This document shows positions 1-8,543 of a stretch of DNA of 64,000 bases, piece by piece (within the stretch, counting starts at the first letter, position 1; each line of letters begins with the position of its first letter). The notes below the pieces were generated by a model. That model was not told the DNA's origin, searched no databases, and saw nothing but the letters and a program-made list of their open reading frames with translations. Source of the DNA: Natrinema amylolyticus_A (GTDB taxonomy: Archaea > Halobacteriota > Halobacteria > Halobacteriales > Natrialbaceae); contig NZ_JBHUDI010000008.1 of assembly GCF_042678045.1 (NCBI RefSeq), positions 62,001 through 126,000 of the forward strand, read 5' to 3'. The translations under genes and the position numbers were made by a program.

Positions 1-849
1 TACATGACCAGCGACGGCGGTCTCTTCGGTGGCTACCCCGCCGCGTCAGGGTACATCCTCAACGCCCAGAACACCGATCTCGAGGAGCGCTTCGAGAATC
101 AGGACGACTACCCACAGCACGACCTCGATCCCGAGAGTGGCGACTTCGAGTCGAAGATCGACGGCGAGATCACCCGCCGACCGGAGGGGATCAGCACGCC
201 CAAGGAGTTCGACGACTACGACATGTACCTGAACTACCTCCGCGGTGGCTCGGGACTGGGCGATCCACTGGAACGCAACCCTGACGATGTCCTCGAAGAC
301 ATCCACGATGGCTACGTCCTTCCTCGACACGCGGAAGACGCCTATGGCGTCGTCGTCGAGAAAGTCGACGACGAAGCCCGACATAACTCTGCTGTCCAGG
401 GCGAGTGGGAACTCGACGCGGAAGCGACCGAAGCGCGTCGCCAGGAGATGCGCACAGAGCGAACTGAAAAGGCCCAGCCAGTCTCCGAATGGTATGACGA
501 AGAACGGGAGCGCATTCGAAACGAGGACGACCTCATCGACGACGTGAAAAAGACCTACGAGAGTAGTATGCGAATGAGCGAACAGTTCGCCACGTTCTTC
601 CGCGATTTCTGGAACCTCTCGGATGAATTTCAGTTCGACCTCAGCGAGAAAGCGCAGAAATCGCTCGACAACCGGTTCGACTCCGGCCTCCGGCCGATGT
701 GGGACAGCTATACGCGGGGCCACAAAACGTGGCTTGAGGTCGACGACGAACCGTACGTCCCGTATACGTGGACCGACCGCTCCATTCGGGATCTCTCCGG
801 CCCGGAATCGACGTTTGCCGACCGGAAACAAGTGAGCGACGATGATTGA
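1..849 (+). CDS. Hydantoinase B / acetone carboxylase alpha-subunit-like protein, C-terminal part (5' end outside window)
   Basis: The reading frame is open to the window edge, so the ATG at position 4 is probably an internal Met and the gene starts upstream. The protein begins with a glycine-rich GGLFGGYPA segment and continues with YLNYLRGGSGLGDP and a GYVLPRHAEDAYGVV segment. This is how the C-terminal third of the hydantoinase-B/acetone carboxylase/acetophenone carboxylase family reads. Such enzymes act with a HyuA-type ATPase subunit in ATP-dependent carboxylation or hydrolysis. The tail is very acidic, as in haloarchaea. No partner subunit lies downstream, so any partner should be upstream. 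The family call is by recall of motifs; the substrate cannot be assigned. Confidence 0.6.
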   Translation, partial: YMTSDGGLFGGYPAASGYILNAQNTDLEERFENQDDYPQHDLDPESGDFESKIDGEITRRPEGISTPKEFDDYDMYLNYLRGGSGLGDPLERNPDDVLEDIHDGYVLPRHAEDAYGVVVEKVDDEARHNSAVQGEWELDAEATEARRQEMRTERTEKAQPVSEWYDEERERIRNEDDLIDDVKKTYESSMRMSEQFATFFRDFWNLSDEFQFDLSEKAQKSLDNRFDSGLRPMWDSYTRGHKTWLEVDDEPYVPYTWTDRSIRDLSGPESTFADRKQVSDDD

Positions 850-939
850 GATGACCTGCGGTCACGAGTGCTCGGCACGACCACGAACGGCTCGACGTGG
901 CCGCCGGGCGTGACTGGCAGGAGCACGTCAGTTGGCCGA

Positions 940-1392
940 TCAAATAGGTTCGATGCTCACGTCCGTCGGCGTCGGATTCCCGATATTGTCGCCAACGGGA
1001 CAGCGTTCTTCGACCGTCTCGCTCAACGCATCCAGGGCATCCTGGCCGGCATCGGACTCGACGGAGATCGTCACGTCGAGTTCCTGGTAGCCCGCTCGGA
1101 CGTCCTCGGCCGCACCGAGGAATTTGCGCGGATCGAGAGTGCCCTGAATCTCGAGTTCGACGTTCTCGAGGTCGATTCCACGCTCTTCGGCGACGGTATG
1201 GACGACAACGTTGAGGCAGCCAGCCCACGCGCCGATAAGGTACTCGACGGGGTTGGGACCGGCGTTCGTACCACCGAGTGCCGAAGGCTCGTCAACGACG
1301 AACTCGAAGTCCCGCGCCTTAACGACCGTTTTCGTCTCGCTCTCGCTTGCTGCCGAAACTGCGAATCGTTCAGTGTGGGTTGACTCACTCAC
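940..1392 (-). CDS. OsmC-family peroxidase-like protein
   Basis: A 150-aa OsmC/Ohr-type protein, a family of small thiol peroxidases that reduce organic hydroperoxides. The first conserved cysteine is in AWAGCLN and the second in the CPVGDNI motif, the two reactive cysteines expected in the fold. Length is normal. The likely start is a GTG overlapping the TGA that ends a decayed frame just upstream (stop at 1387-1385), which suggests it was once translationally coupled to another gene. It converges with the preceding carboxylase gene. The hydroperoxide substrate and partner are not deducible. Confidence 0.85.
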   Translation of the reverse strand: MSESTHTERFAVSAASESETKTVVKARDFEFVVDEPSALGGTNAGPNPVEYLIGAWAGCLNVVVHTVAEERGIDLENVELEIQGTLDPRKFLGAAEDVRAGYQELDVTISVESDAGQDALDALSETVEERCPVGDNIGNPTPTDVSIEPI

Positions 1393-1600
1393 GAGTCAGT
1401 TGATGGGGCAACATCCAATCAAGCGCCCGGTTGAGGGCAGATACACCGTCCTCTGTGACGTTCGTGTGCCGCTTCGTTCCAGCAGAGAGGTTCCGAAGTC
1501 CCCAGCCGCCGCGGATCGTGATCGTGGTGCGGTATTGTCTATGGCGGCAAGTCTTTCGACAAGAGTGACCTCCTCCTCACCGTAAACGGCGAGGCTTCCC
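1385..1600 (-). pseudogene. Possible frameshifted remnant of a small gene upstream of osmC
   Basis: The last 60 or so codons before the osmC start read sensibly only if two frames are joined. One frame gives a segment containing YGEEEVTLVERLAA; another gives GWGLRNLSAGTKRHTNV followed by ALNRALDWMLPHQLTRE and a stop. The second frame is blocked upstream by a stop near 1580. The terminal TGA overlaps the GTG of osmC, the usual look of a haloarchaeal operon joint. I do not recognise the family. It may be a decayed gene, a sequencing error or chance. Confidence 0.3.
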
Positions 1601-1903
1601 ACGGCACCGCACCGCTGGGTTGGGATATTTGCTGGTTTACGACTCGTCGGTATGACGGGCCGATGGCGGGGCCACACCGCCGTTACTCCTATCCCCGGCA
1701 CGGGGACTCGGAGTTATCCTGTTGACCGAGACACCACAGCGGTTCGAGAGGGTGGCTCGAACGTTCTGGGTCTCGGAGTCCCGATATTGTCCGATTAGGT
1801 GGGCGGACGTGCCGCCTCGGTGTATGTCATACTGTGCCTCGACTGCACTTAAATACCCGTATTGCTACCGAACGGGGACTGTGTAAGCGTTGTCGGATTC
1901 ACG

Positions 1904-1930
1904 CCCGGCGTAAACAGTAGACGCCGAACC
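1904..1930. repeat. Left terminal inverted repeat of the ISH3-like element
   Basis: 27-bp end matching the minus-strand reading of 3251-3277, identical over the outer 8 bp (CCCGGCGT), over CAGT near the middle, and over the inner GCCGAACC. Confidence 0.75.
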
Positions 1931-1959
1931 TAATTTACGACACTGCTGGTAGGTTGTCT

Positions 1960-3072
1960 ATGGTGAAGACAACCGAAGCAAAACAGGTCTGTCAAGCTGC
2001 ATCAGCCCTTCTTTATCCAAAACTTGACTTTGAGATCAAACCCTGTGGGATGTACACGAGAGAGGACTTTCTCGAAGTCCTCTCTCGTATCGCTTTCGAG
2101 CAGGAATTCGCCAACACAGGCGGAAAAACACACCAGTTGAGCCAAGATGAGCCGGTTGATGTCACATCCACAGCTCGGAACCCACTTGCAAAATCGCTCC
2201 TCTACCACTTGCGGAATCTGGACGCGGACGCCATCGACGATCAGTTCGATGGTGTCCGCGACAATCTCTTCGAAGTTCTTCGGAAACGTCGGCTGTTACC
2301 AAGCTGTGTCGACGTTGCGATCGACCTTCACGAATGGCGATTCTATGGCTCAGCCGAGACAGACCACGTTCTCATCACCTATCCCGACCAGGGAACGACT
2401 CGGACGTATTGTTTTGCGACACTGTGTATCGTGGCACCTGGAACACGGTTTACGCTTGCAGTGCTCCCGCTCGAAGAGAACGGCTTCCGCGCCAAGCGCG
2501 AAGCCGTTCGAACCCTGTTAGAGACTGCCCAGAAGTATGTCTCGCTTAGACACGTCTATCTTGACCGTGGCTTCTATCAGGTTCACGTCGTCGCGGAACT
2601 GGAACAACTCGGTGTCGATTACATCGTTCGTGCGCGTCCAAGCAAAGGCATGAAAGACCGTCTCAGCGCCGACGCTGAGACGGTCGTCGATGACTATCTC
2701 ATGCAACGAAAGCGAACACCGACTGCGTCGGTGGCTGTAACAGTCTTTGCTGTCCCACACCGCTCGAAAGAGGATGAACACGTGTGGTTTGTCACAAACC
2801 GAGAGATAGCGCCTGATGCAGCACGAGCGTACGCGGCGGCGTTCCGCCGCCGCTGGGGGATCGAAACCTCATACCGGCAGATCGGTGACTTTCTTCCGAG
2901 AACGTCATCGCCGACGTTCTCGGTGCGGTTATTCTACTTTCTGTTTGCAGTCGCGCTGTACAACCTCTGGGTTCTAGCGAACGTCCTCGTCACCGATGGC
3001 ACAATTCCTGGGAAGCCACCACTCTCGACGAAAATCTTCCGTGAATTTGTGCTTCCAACTGACTACGGGTAG
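1960..3072 (+). CDS. ISH3-family DDE transposase
   Basis: A 370-aa transposase. The core shows the ISH3 pattern: SLLYHLRNLD near the N-terminal third, then VAIDLHEWRFYG (first Asp), YLDRGFY (second Asp) and RWGIETSYRQ (Glu), followed by a hydrophobic stretch with FYFLFAVALYNLWV. The chosen start is the ATG two codons after an in-frame TTG. It is centred between inverted repeats, looks intact, and is probably still mobile. Confidence 0.85.
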   Translation: MVKTTEAKQVCQAASALLYPKLDFEIKPCGMYTREDFLEVLSRIAFEQEFANTGGKTHQLSQDEPVDVTSTARNPLAKSLLYHLRNLDADAIDDQFDGVRDNLFEVLRKRRLLPSCVDVAIDLHEWRFYGSAETDHVLITYPDQGTTRTYCFATLCIVAPGTRFTLAVLPLEENGFRAKREAVRTLLETAQKYVSLRHVYLDRGFYQVHVVAELEQLGVDYIVRARPSKGMKDRLSADAETVVDDYLMQRKRTPTASVAVTVFAVPHRSKEDEHVWFVTNREIAPDAARAYAAAFRRRWGIETSYRQIGDFLPRTSSPTFSVRLFYFLFAVALYNLWVLANVLVTDGTIPGKPPLSTKIFREFVLPTDYG

Positions 3073-3250
3073 AATTCCACTCCAGACGACCGAGCTACTC
3101 GGTTAGGAAGCAACCACTGAGTGATAACGCTTCGGAGCGCCGTCGAACGGCGCTCCTTCGCTCTCTCAATCGGTCCTCCACTCTCTGGACCGATTGCTAC
3201 CGTCACAGATAGTAACGAAACAATTAATTTCAGCTTGTGTTCTACACCTT

Positions 3251-3277
3251 GGTTCGGCAACGACTGTAAACGCCGGG
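3251..3277. repeat. Right terminal inverted repeat of the ISH3-like element
   Basis: Begins GGTTCGGC and ends ACGCCGGG on the plus strand, the reverse complement of the left end apart from a few central mismatches. Confidence 0.75.
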
Positions 3278-3323
3278 ATTCTCTCCTTGAAGAAAGATAG
3301 CAGAATCAAAGTCGAGCAACGGG

Positions 3324-3503
3324 TCACTTGTGATGGTGGATCCAGTTAGTGAACTTGATAAACGAGGACTCACCACATCCACCACACGATTCCGGTGGCT
3401 CGAACGTGTGCTCACCACCGGACTGGTGGATCGGTGTGCCAGCATGGGTTATCTGACAGTTCTCACAGACGTATTGGACGGGTTTCTCTGGAGCGTGCGC
3501 CAT
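3324..3503 (-). CDS. Small zinc-finger protein (59 aa)
   Basis: A short haloarchaeal zinc-finger protein starting MAHAPEKPVQYV. It has CENC near residue 13 and CGGCGESSF near residue 41, plus interspersed histidines and a C-terminal HHH, so it carries two CxxC knuckles and should bind one zinc. Longer upstream starts would run through a palindromic repeat, so the internal ATG at 3503 is preferred. Such proteins are common in haloarchaea and mostly uncharacterised. It lies just beyond the insertion sequence and may be an unaffected neighbour. Confidence 0.7.
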   Translation of the reverse strand: MAHAPEKPVQYVCENCQITHAGTPIHQSGGEHTFEPPESCGGCGESSFIKFTNWIHHHK

Positions 3504-3595
3504 GCCACTATTGGCGACGATATAACACATAGACCTGTCGGCGCCACGTACAACGGCAGATGAATACAGGGCCCCCGTTTCCGTTTGGAACGAGT

Positions 3596-3706
3596 GATAC
3601 TGTCGGACAACACGGATCACACAGCGATCGAACGCGAAACGCTGTCGTGGGCGGTGACAGGCGTCGAGACACGATCGAGTGTTCATTGACTGTGTCCGAC
3701 AATATG
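3596..3706. repeat. Palindromic repeat, family A, copy 1
   Basis: A roughly 110-bp imperfect palindrome. The outer arms are GATACTGTCGGACAACAC and, on the other strand, CATATTGTCGGACACA. CGATCG-containing inner segments are also inverted. A second copy with the same architecture lies at 8904-9016. It has no coding potential and resembles a MITE-like or small structured element. Confidence 0.7.
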
Positions 3707-3737
3707 AACAGTGGGCTGGGATAGCGAGAGACCGGTT

Positions 3738-3863
3738 TCAGCCGCTCTCGAGCCAGCCAGCGTCGGCAGCGATGGCGTACACTTCGTAAGCGAACACGAT
3801 CGCAACGCCGAGTAGTGCACCCCACAGCAACACGGCAAACAGCGTCGGACCGAGGACGGCCAT
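3738..3863 (-). CDS. 41-aa single-span membrane protein coupled to the SSS symporter
   Basis: A tiny ORF starting MAVLGPTLFAVLLWGALLG and ending ADAGWLESG. It has one clear transmembrane segment of about 25 hydrophobic residues. Its ATG overlaps the symporter stop as TGATG, so it is very likely translated by coupling. Small one-helix partners next to solute:sodium symporters are known in bacteria, so an accessory subunit role is a reasonable inference. There is no recognised domain. Confidence 0.7.
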   Translation of the reverse strand: MAVLGPTLFAVLLWGALLGVAIVFAYEVYAIAADAGWLESG

Positions 3864-5395
3864 CAGTCCCTCACCTCCCCGCCGTCGGTCGCCGTCTCGT
3901 CAAGTCGCCGGATTTCGGTCGTGAGTTCGCCGTGGTCGTACTCGCCGGCGAAGAGTCGAGCTGCAACCAGCGTCGTGGCGGTCGAGACGATGAAGGCGCC
4001 ACCGAAGGCGGTCAGATAGAGCGGGTCCGCGGCCGGCAGGAGCTCACCCAGCACCGGAATCGACCGCAAGAGGCCACTGAAGTCGGGGAAGTACGCCAGC
4101 CCGACTGCGAGTCCCGCTACGCTACTGACGAGTGCGCCCGCGCCGGTGAGTCGTCTCGAGTAGAGCCCGTACAGAAGCGGGAACGCGACCGCTGCGCCGA
4201 GCAGATCGGCCAGGAAGAACAACCGGAGGACGCTCCGGGCTCGGAGGCTGACGTAGATCGCGCTGACGGCGACGATGATGGTGAGCAGTCGTGCGCCGAG
4301 TTTGAGCGACCGGTCGTCCGGATCGGACAGCAGCCGAGGCAGATCCGCAGTGACGATGCTCGAGAGCGCGTTGAACAGCGTGTCGACGGAGCTCATAACC
4401 AGCAAGAGTGCGAGGAGGACGACCGTGAGGACGATCCACTCGGGGAAGGCGGTCTGCAAGAGGACGAAGAAGGCGATATCGGCATTGTATGCCGAACTCG
4501 TCACGTCGGTCACGATGTCGGCGCTGCCGGCCGCGACGAGGCCGAAGAGTCCTGCGAGGAAGACGATGAGACCGTTCGCGACGGTAGCGTTGCGAAAGCC
4601 GCGCTCGACCGTCTGTCCGTCCTCGGCGGCGTAGATCCGCTGCCACCACGTCTGGTTGATCAACTCGGCCCCGAGAATAGCGAAGGCGAGTGCGAGCCCG
4701 AACTGCAGCCCCGGGACGAAGCCAGGGTCGAGCAGTGATGGGTTCGTGGACGCGATGCCGCTGTGGATCTCCCCGGCACCGCCGAGCGAGACGATCGCAC
4801 CTGCGAAGGCAACGACTAGCAGTGGCAGAACGAGCAACGCCTGGATCGAGTCGGTGAAGATCGACGCCCGGAGCCCACCATAGCTCGTATACAACAGGAC
4901 GAACCCGCCGACGAGGACGGCGGTCTGCCACTGAGGGACGCCGGCCACGAGCGAGAGCGCACCGGCGATTCCGGTCAGTTCGGCGGCCAGGAAGACGAAC
5001 ATGTACAGCCCGCTCACGAGCAAGATGAACGCGTACATCGCCGTGCCGTAGCGAGCGTGAGCGTACTCCGTCAGCGAGTGGCCGTTCGGAATTACCTCGC
5101 GAATGCGTGGCCCGACTCTCGAGTAGGCGAGCATCGGGAGCGCCTCGCCGATCGCGTAGCCGACGACGGCAGCGATCCCGAAACTCGCGCCAGCCTCCGG
5201 CGCTGCCAGCAGAATCCAGACGCCCATCACGGAGGCGACGAGCGTTGCCGTCGTCCGGCCGGTTCCGGTCGAGTTCCGAGCCGTAATCAGATCTTCGACA
5301 GTTCCGACTGTTCGTCGTGAGTACCAGAGACCGACGGCGGTGAACCCGACGAGCACTGCGACGGTCAGGCCGAGCGCCATGGCCGTACTCACCAC
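3863..5395 (-). CDS. Sodium:solute symporter (SSS family), probable thiamin-precursor transporter
   Basis: A 510-aa polytopic membrane protein of the LeuT-fold solute:sodium symporter family, about 13 transmembrane segments, the normal size. Family features include the N-terminal helix followed by RRTVGTVEDL, the YTSYGGLRASIFTDSIQ segment and the LINQTWWQRIYAAEDG loop. The GTG start overlaps the stop of the upstream TenA gene. Because it is in one transcription unit with two TenA enzymes, its substrate is likely thiamin, hydroxymethylpyrimidine or a degraded thiamin pyrimidine. That substrate assignment is inference from context; the family assignment is firm. Confidence 0.85.
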   Translation of the reverse strand: MVSTAMALGLTVAVLVGFTAVGLWYSRRTVGTVEDLITARNSTGTGRTTATLVASVMGVWILLAAPEAGASFGIAAVVGYAIGEALPMLAYSRVGPRIREVIPNGHSLTEYAHARYGTAMYAFILLVSGLYMFVFLAAELTGIAGALSLVAGVPQWQTAVLVGGFVLLYTSYGGLRASIFTDSIQALLVLPLLVVAFAGAIVSLGGAGEIHSGIASTNPSLLDPGFVPGLQFGLALAFAILGAELINQTWWQRIYAAEDGQTVERGFRNATVANGLIVFLAGLFGLVAAGSADIVTDVTSSAYNADIAFFVLLQTAFPEWIVLTVVLLALLLVMSSVDTLFNALSSIVTADLPRLLSDPDDRSLKLGARLLTIIVAVSAIYVSLRARSVLRLFFLADLLGAAVAFPLLYGLYSRRLTGAGALVSSVAGLAVGLAYFPDFSGLLRSIPVLGELLPAADPLYLTAFGGAFIVSTATTLVAARLFAGEYDHGELTTEIRRLDETATDGGEVRD

Positions 5396-6168
5396 TGTCC
5401 ATCACCGTCCGGGGCGGCATCGGCCGTCTTATCCGGCGTGTCGAACGCGGTATCGAAGAAGGCGACTTCCAGTTCGACCGTTCGGTCGAAGAGTCGCGCC
5501 AGTCGCTGCTGTCGCCGGTTCGATGCGGCCGCGCCCTCTCGATCCAGTTCCGTCCGGAGCCAGGCGACGAACTCGTCGAACGCAGGGTTGTCATGAATGG
5601 TAACCCACTCGGTGAGGTAGTCCCGCGCTGGGAGTTCCGTTCCCATGCCTGCCCACGAGCGATAGATCCACTCTGCCGGGACGAGAACCGCAAGCGTTTC
5701 TGCATAGCCGCCCTCTCGCGCGGCTCGCTCGAGGAGGTCCTGTAACGCTCGCGTCACCGGCGTCAGCGTGGGATCGGTTCGCTCGGCTGCCGAGACCTCC
5801 AGTGCGTCGAAAGATCGCTCGAAGTAATCGTCCTCATCGTCGGTGAGCGTCCCGAGGAAGTCGGCAAGCCGGGACTTGGCGGCCATCGAGGGTGCATCGC
5901 CGAGCGCGTGGCCGAACGTCCCGACCAGCGTCTCGAGGAAGGCGTAGTCCTGAACGAGATACCGGCAGAACACCGCGTCGTCTATCGTTCCGGCATGTAG
6001 TTCCTCGGTGAATCGGTGTTCGGTCGCTGCAGTCCAGTCAGGTTCGGACCGCGCTCGACACCACTCGGTAAACCGCGGTTCGTCGCCGTCCGCGTCATCG
6101 CTGGCTTCGGACGCGACGGTCGCAGCGTATTCGTCGAACGTGTCGGCGACGGAATCGTGGGTGCTCAT
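5389..6168 (-). CDS. TenA-family protein, Glu (TenA_E) class
   Basis: A 259-aa TenA/thiaminase-II-like helical protein. Landmarks are FCRYLVQDYAFLETLV (substrate pocket) and VLVPAEWIYRSWA, where the cysteine of classical TenA is replaced by Ala165-Glu166, and C-terminal LEVAFFDTAF. TenA_E enzymes are known to hydrolyse formylamino- or amino-pyrimidines from degraded thiamin. The N-terminus has about 30 extra acidic residues. The start is the ATG overlapping the previous gene's stop. Together with the Cys-type TenA it would salvage thiamin breakdown products to HMP. Confidence 0.8.
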   Translation of the reverse strand: MSTHDSVADTFDEYAATVASEASDDADGDEPRFTEWCRARSEPDWTAATEHRFTEELHAGTIDDAVFCRYLVQDYAFLETLVGTFGHALGDAPSMAAKSRLADFLGTLTDDEDDYFERSFDALEVSAAERTDPTLTPVTRALQDLLERAAREGGYAETLAVLVPAEWIYRSWAGMGTELPARDYLTEWVTIHDNPAFDEFVAWLRTELDREGAAASNRRQQRLARLFDRTVELEVAFFDTAFDTPDKTADAAPDGDGQW

Positions 6169-6830
6169 ATGGACCATTCCTCCTGTCGCCAGGCAGCGTC
6201 CCAGAACCGGTACTCGTAGCGCGCTGAGGTCCGGAACAGTTCGCAGTAACGGTCGCGTTCGTCGGCGGTCGACTCGGCCCACACCTCGTTCATCAGGTCC
6301 TTGCACCACTCGGTGAGTTCCGTGAACTCCTCGCCGGCGTACATGTCGATCCACTCAGCGTACCCCTCGTGGTCGGGCCGGCCCTGCTCGGCCAGCCGCC
6401 GTCCGGTGACGTTGAAGCCCCACATGCACGGCAGCAGTGCGGCGATCAGGTCACCGAAGGTCCCCGTTGCTGCGGTCCGAACGAGGAAATCGGTGTACCC
6501 CTGCGTCGTCGGCGAGGGATCGGTCGCTTCGAGTTCGGCCTCGCTGATCCCGAACTGCTCGGCGTAGGATCGATGCAGGTCCATTTCGGTATTGATCGTC
6601 GAATCCAGCAACTCGGCAAAGGTCCCCATCCGCTCGAGGTCCGGTGCCATCGCCGCGCCATGGGCGAACACGCGGGCGTACTCGATCAGGTAGACGTAGT
6701 CCTGGCGGACCCAGTAGCGGAAGGGCTCCTCATCGAGGGTTCCCGCACCGAGTTGGGTGACCATCGGGTGCTCGAGGATCGCCTCCCAGATCGGCTCGCC
6801 GATCGGAGACAGTTCGTCGGTGGCGCTCAT
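6165..6830 (-). CDS. tenA: Aminopyrimidine aminohydrolase TenA, Cys (TenA_C) class
   Basis: A 221-aa TenA, standard length. The catalytic Cys is at residue 135 in ALLPCMWGF, the same number as in Bacillus subtilis TenA, and the conserved Glu is at about 206 in YEYRFW. YWVRQDYVYLIEY matches the pyrimidine-binding helix. Known TenA_C enzymes deaminate aminomethyl-aminopyrimidine to HMP and can cleave thiamin. It is the first gene of a four-gene overlapping operon ending in a symporter and a tiny membrane protein. A TATA-like element about 25 bases upstream suggests a leaderless transcript. I saw no TPP riboswitch. Confidence 0.88.
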   Translation of the reverse strand: MSATDELSPIGEPIWEAILEHPMVTQLGAGTLDEEPFRYWVRQDYVYLIEYARVFAHGAAMAPDLERMGTFAELLDSTINTEMDLHRSYAEQFGISEAELEATDPSPTTQGYTDFLVRTAATGTFGDLIAALLPCMWGFNVTGRRLAEQGRPDHEGYAEWIDMYAGEEFTELTEWCKDLMNEVWAESTADERDRYCELFRTSARYEYRFWDAAWRQEEWSI

Positions 6831-6854
6831 ACATGCTGATGGGCGCTTCGTCGT

Positions 6855-6862
6855 CTTATAAC
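6855..6862 (-). promoter_or_regulatory. TATA-like promoter of the tenA operon
   Basis: GTTATAAG on the minus strand, centred about 28 bases upstream of the tenA ATG, the spacing expected for a leaderless haloarchaeal mRNA. Confidence 0.5.
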
Positions 6863-7227
6863 TTGATAATATAGGCCGGTTATTGCACGCCAGAACATCC
6901 GGACAATCGTCATCTCGGCGGTTTGCTGTCTGTGTCGGGACGTGAGCACGACATGCTATCCGATCACGAAAGTAGGCCGATACGGCCGAGGGTGAGAGCA
7001 GGCGGCGTCGACATCGCTGACGAAGACGCGGGTGTGGGATTCGGTCTATTTCCCCTGTTCCAACTATTACACACATTGTGAAATTTAGAGCTATTGTACC
7101 TATTGTTCAGAGTTAGAACCGCTCGTGCGTCAGCGATCCAGTCATAGTAGCCACTGGACGTCACTGCATACTCGATCGCGGTGTCGACTGGCACTTTATT
7201 AATAACTCGAGTTAGCTAGCACCCAAT

Positions 7228-7260
7228 TATAAATAATATAGCCGCTATAGTTAATAATAG
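7228..7260 (+). promoter_or_regulatory. Promoter and candidate metal-responsive operator of the COG0523 gene
   Basis: A TTATAAATA box (7228-7236) is followed by CTATAGTTAATAATAG, which directly abuts the ATG at 7261, implying a leaderless transcript with an operator over the start site. The motif ATAGYTAATAATAG recurs as a palindrome upstream of znuA (13858-13875). This points to a common repressor, probably zinc or another metal sensor. Confidence 0.55.
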
Positions 7261-8541
7261 ATGGATCGAGAGACGATTCCCGTCACCGTGCTGAGTGGCA
7301 CTCTTGGCGCGGGCAAGACGACCGTGTTGAATAACCTACTGAACACGCGTGCGGAGCTTGACATCGCGGTGCTCGTCAACGATATGGGGGAGGTAAACGT
7401 CGATGCCGACCGCGTTGCCGAACACTCCGACATTTCGGAGGACGACGAGGAACTGGTGGAGTTGTCGAACGGCTGTATCTGCTGTGAACTCCGTGGTGAC
7501 TTGCTCGACGCGCTCGCAAAGCTCGCACAGGCACGCGACTTCGACTACCTCGTCGTCGAATCCACCGGGGTCGCCGAACCGCTTCCGGTCGCCCAGACGC
7601 TCACGATGGGGTTCGACCAGTCGGATCTCGACCCGACCGAGTTCTACGAGGAGACCGGCATCGAAGTGATGGACTACTACGACCTCGACACGACGGTCAC
7701 CGTCGTCGACGCTCACCAGTTCTGGACGACGTTCGACTCCACGGAGTCGCTCATGGACGGCGACACCGAGAAGGACCTCGGGAACCTGCTCGTCGAACAG
7801 ATCGAGTTCTGTGACGTGCTCCTGTTGAACAAGTGTGACCTCGTCGACGAGGAGACGCTCGAGGAAATCGAGACGATGCTCGAGGTGCTCCAGCCGCGGG
7901 CGGAGATCGTTCGGACCGAACACGGGAACGTCGACCCGGAACTCGTCCTGGATACAGGTCGGTTCGACCTCGAGGAAGCGAGCCAGTCAGCTGGCTGGCT
8001 GCAGGAGCTGCGAGAACCCCACGAATCTGCCGAAGAAGAACACGGCGTCACCTCGTTCGTCTACTCGTCACGGCGTCCGTTCCATCCAGAACGGTTCGCT
8101 GACGTGCTCGATTCGTTCCCCACGAACGTCGTTCGGTCGAAGGGACACTTCTGGCTGGCGGGACGAGAGGAGATCGCACTGGGATTGAACGTTGCCGGAC
8201 AGTCGATCCGAATCACGCCAGCTGGCAGGTGGATTGCGGCCCTTCCAGCCGAGGAGCGCGAGGCATACGTCGACGCGAATCCGGAGCTCGCGGAGGTCTG
8301 GGACGAGACGTGGGGCGACAGGGGGACCCAACTCGTTCTCATCGGCACCGAGATGGACCACGAGATGCTCCGTAGTGACCTCGACGACGCGACGCTGACC
8401 GACGAGGAGATGGACGCCGACTGGGAGTCCTTCGAGGACCGCTTCCCGACGTTCGGTGGCGACGAAGCGGCTGCGGAAGCGACCGAACAGGACGATCAGC
8501 CGAGCGAGGATCAAGCCGAAGAGATCGGCCTGTCGGGCTAA
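7261..8541 (+). CDS. COG0523/CobW-family metallochaperone GTPase
   Basis: A 426-aa G3E-family GTPase. The P-loop GTLGAGKT is at residues 13-20, the metal-binding CxCC (CICC) at 72-75, and the NKCD guanine-specificity motif near 197. The C-terminal CobW domain contains GHFWLAGR. The tail after about residue 370 is highly acidic. Members deliver or allocate Zn, Co or other metals. The promoter shares a motif with the nearby znuA promoter, which favours a zinc role. An 88-aa ORF follows within 2 bases, so the two are probably co-transcribed. Confidence 0.9.
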   Translation: MDRETIPVTVLSGTLGAGKTTVLNNLLNTRAELDIAVLVNDMGEVNVDADRVAEHSDISEDDEELVELSNGCICCELRGDLLDALAKLAQARDFDYLVVESTGVAEPLPVAQTLTMGFDQSDLDPTEFYEETGIEVMDYYDLDTTVTVVDAHQFWTTFDSTESLMDGDTEKDLGNLLVEQIEFCDVLLLNKCDLVDEETLEEIETMLEVLQPRAEIVRTEHGNVDPELVLDTGRFDLEEASQSAGWLQELREPHESAEEEHGVTSFVYSSRRPFHPERFADVLDSFPTNVVRSKGHFWLAGREEIALGLNVAGQSIRITPAGRWIAALPAEEREAYVDANPELAEVWDETWGDRGTQLVLIGTEMDHEMLRSDLDDATLTDEEMDADWESFEDRFPTFGGDEAAAEATEQDDQPSEDQAEEIGLSG

Positions 8542-8543
8542 CG

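Larger units (their letters stand above)
1904..3277 (+). mobile_element. Complete insertion sequence, ISH3-like
   Basis: About 1.37 kb bounded by 27-bp imperfect terminal inverted repeats. The left end begins CCCGGCGT and ends GCCGAACC; the right end, read on the minus strand, begins and ends with the same octamers. One intact transposase lies inside. About 180 bp between the transposase stop and the right end contain a palindrome (GGAGCGCCGT / ACGGCGCTCC) that could act as a terminator. I could not define a convincing target-site duplication: the flanks share only ATTC. Confidence 0.8.

Noticed and set aside
4122..5705. 527-codon Arg-rich frame on the minus strand
   Set aside because: Frame-shifted shadow across the symporter and TenA genes.
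6831..7000. TPP riboswitch before tenA
   Set aside because: Searched for the CUGAGA and ACCUGAUC-type core and saw none; the transcript seems leaderless.
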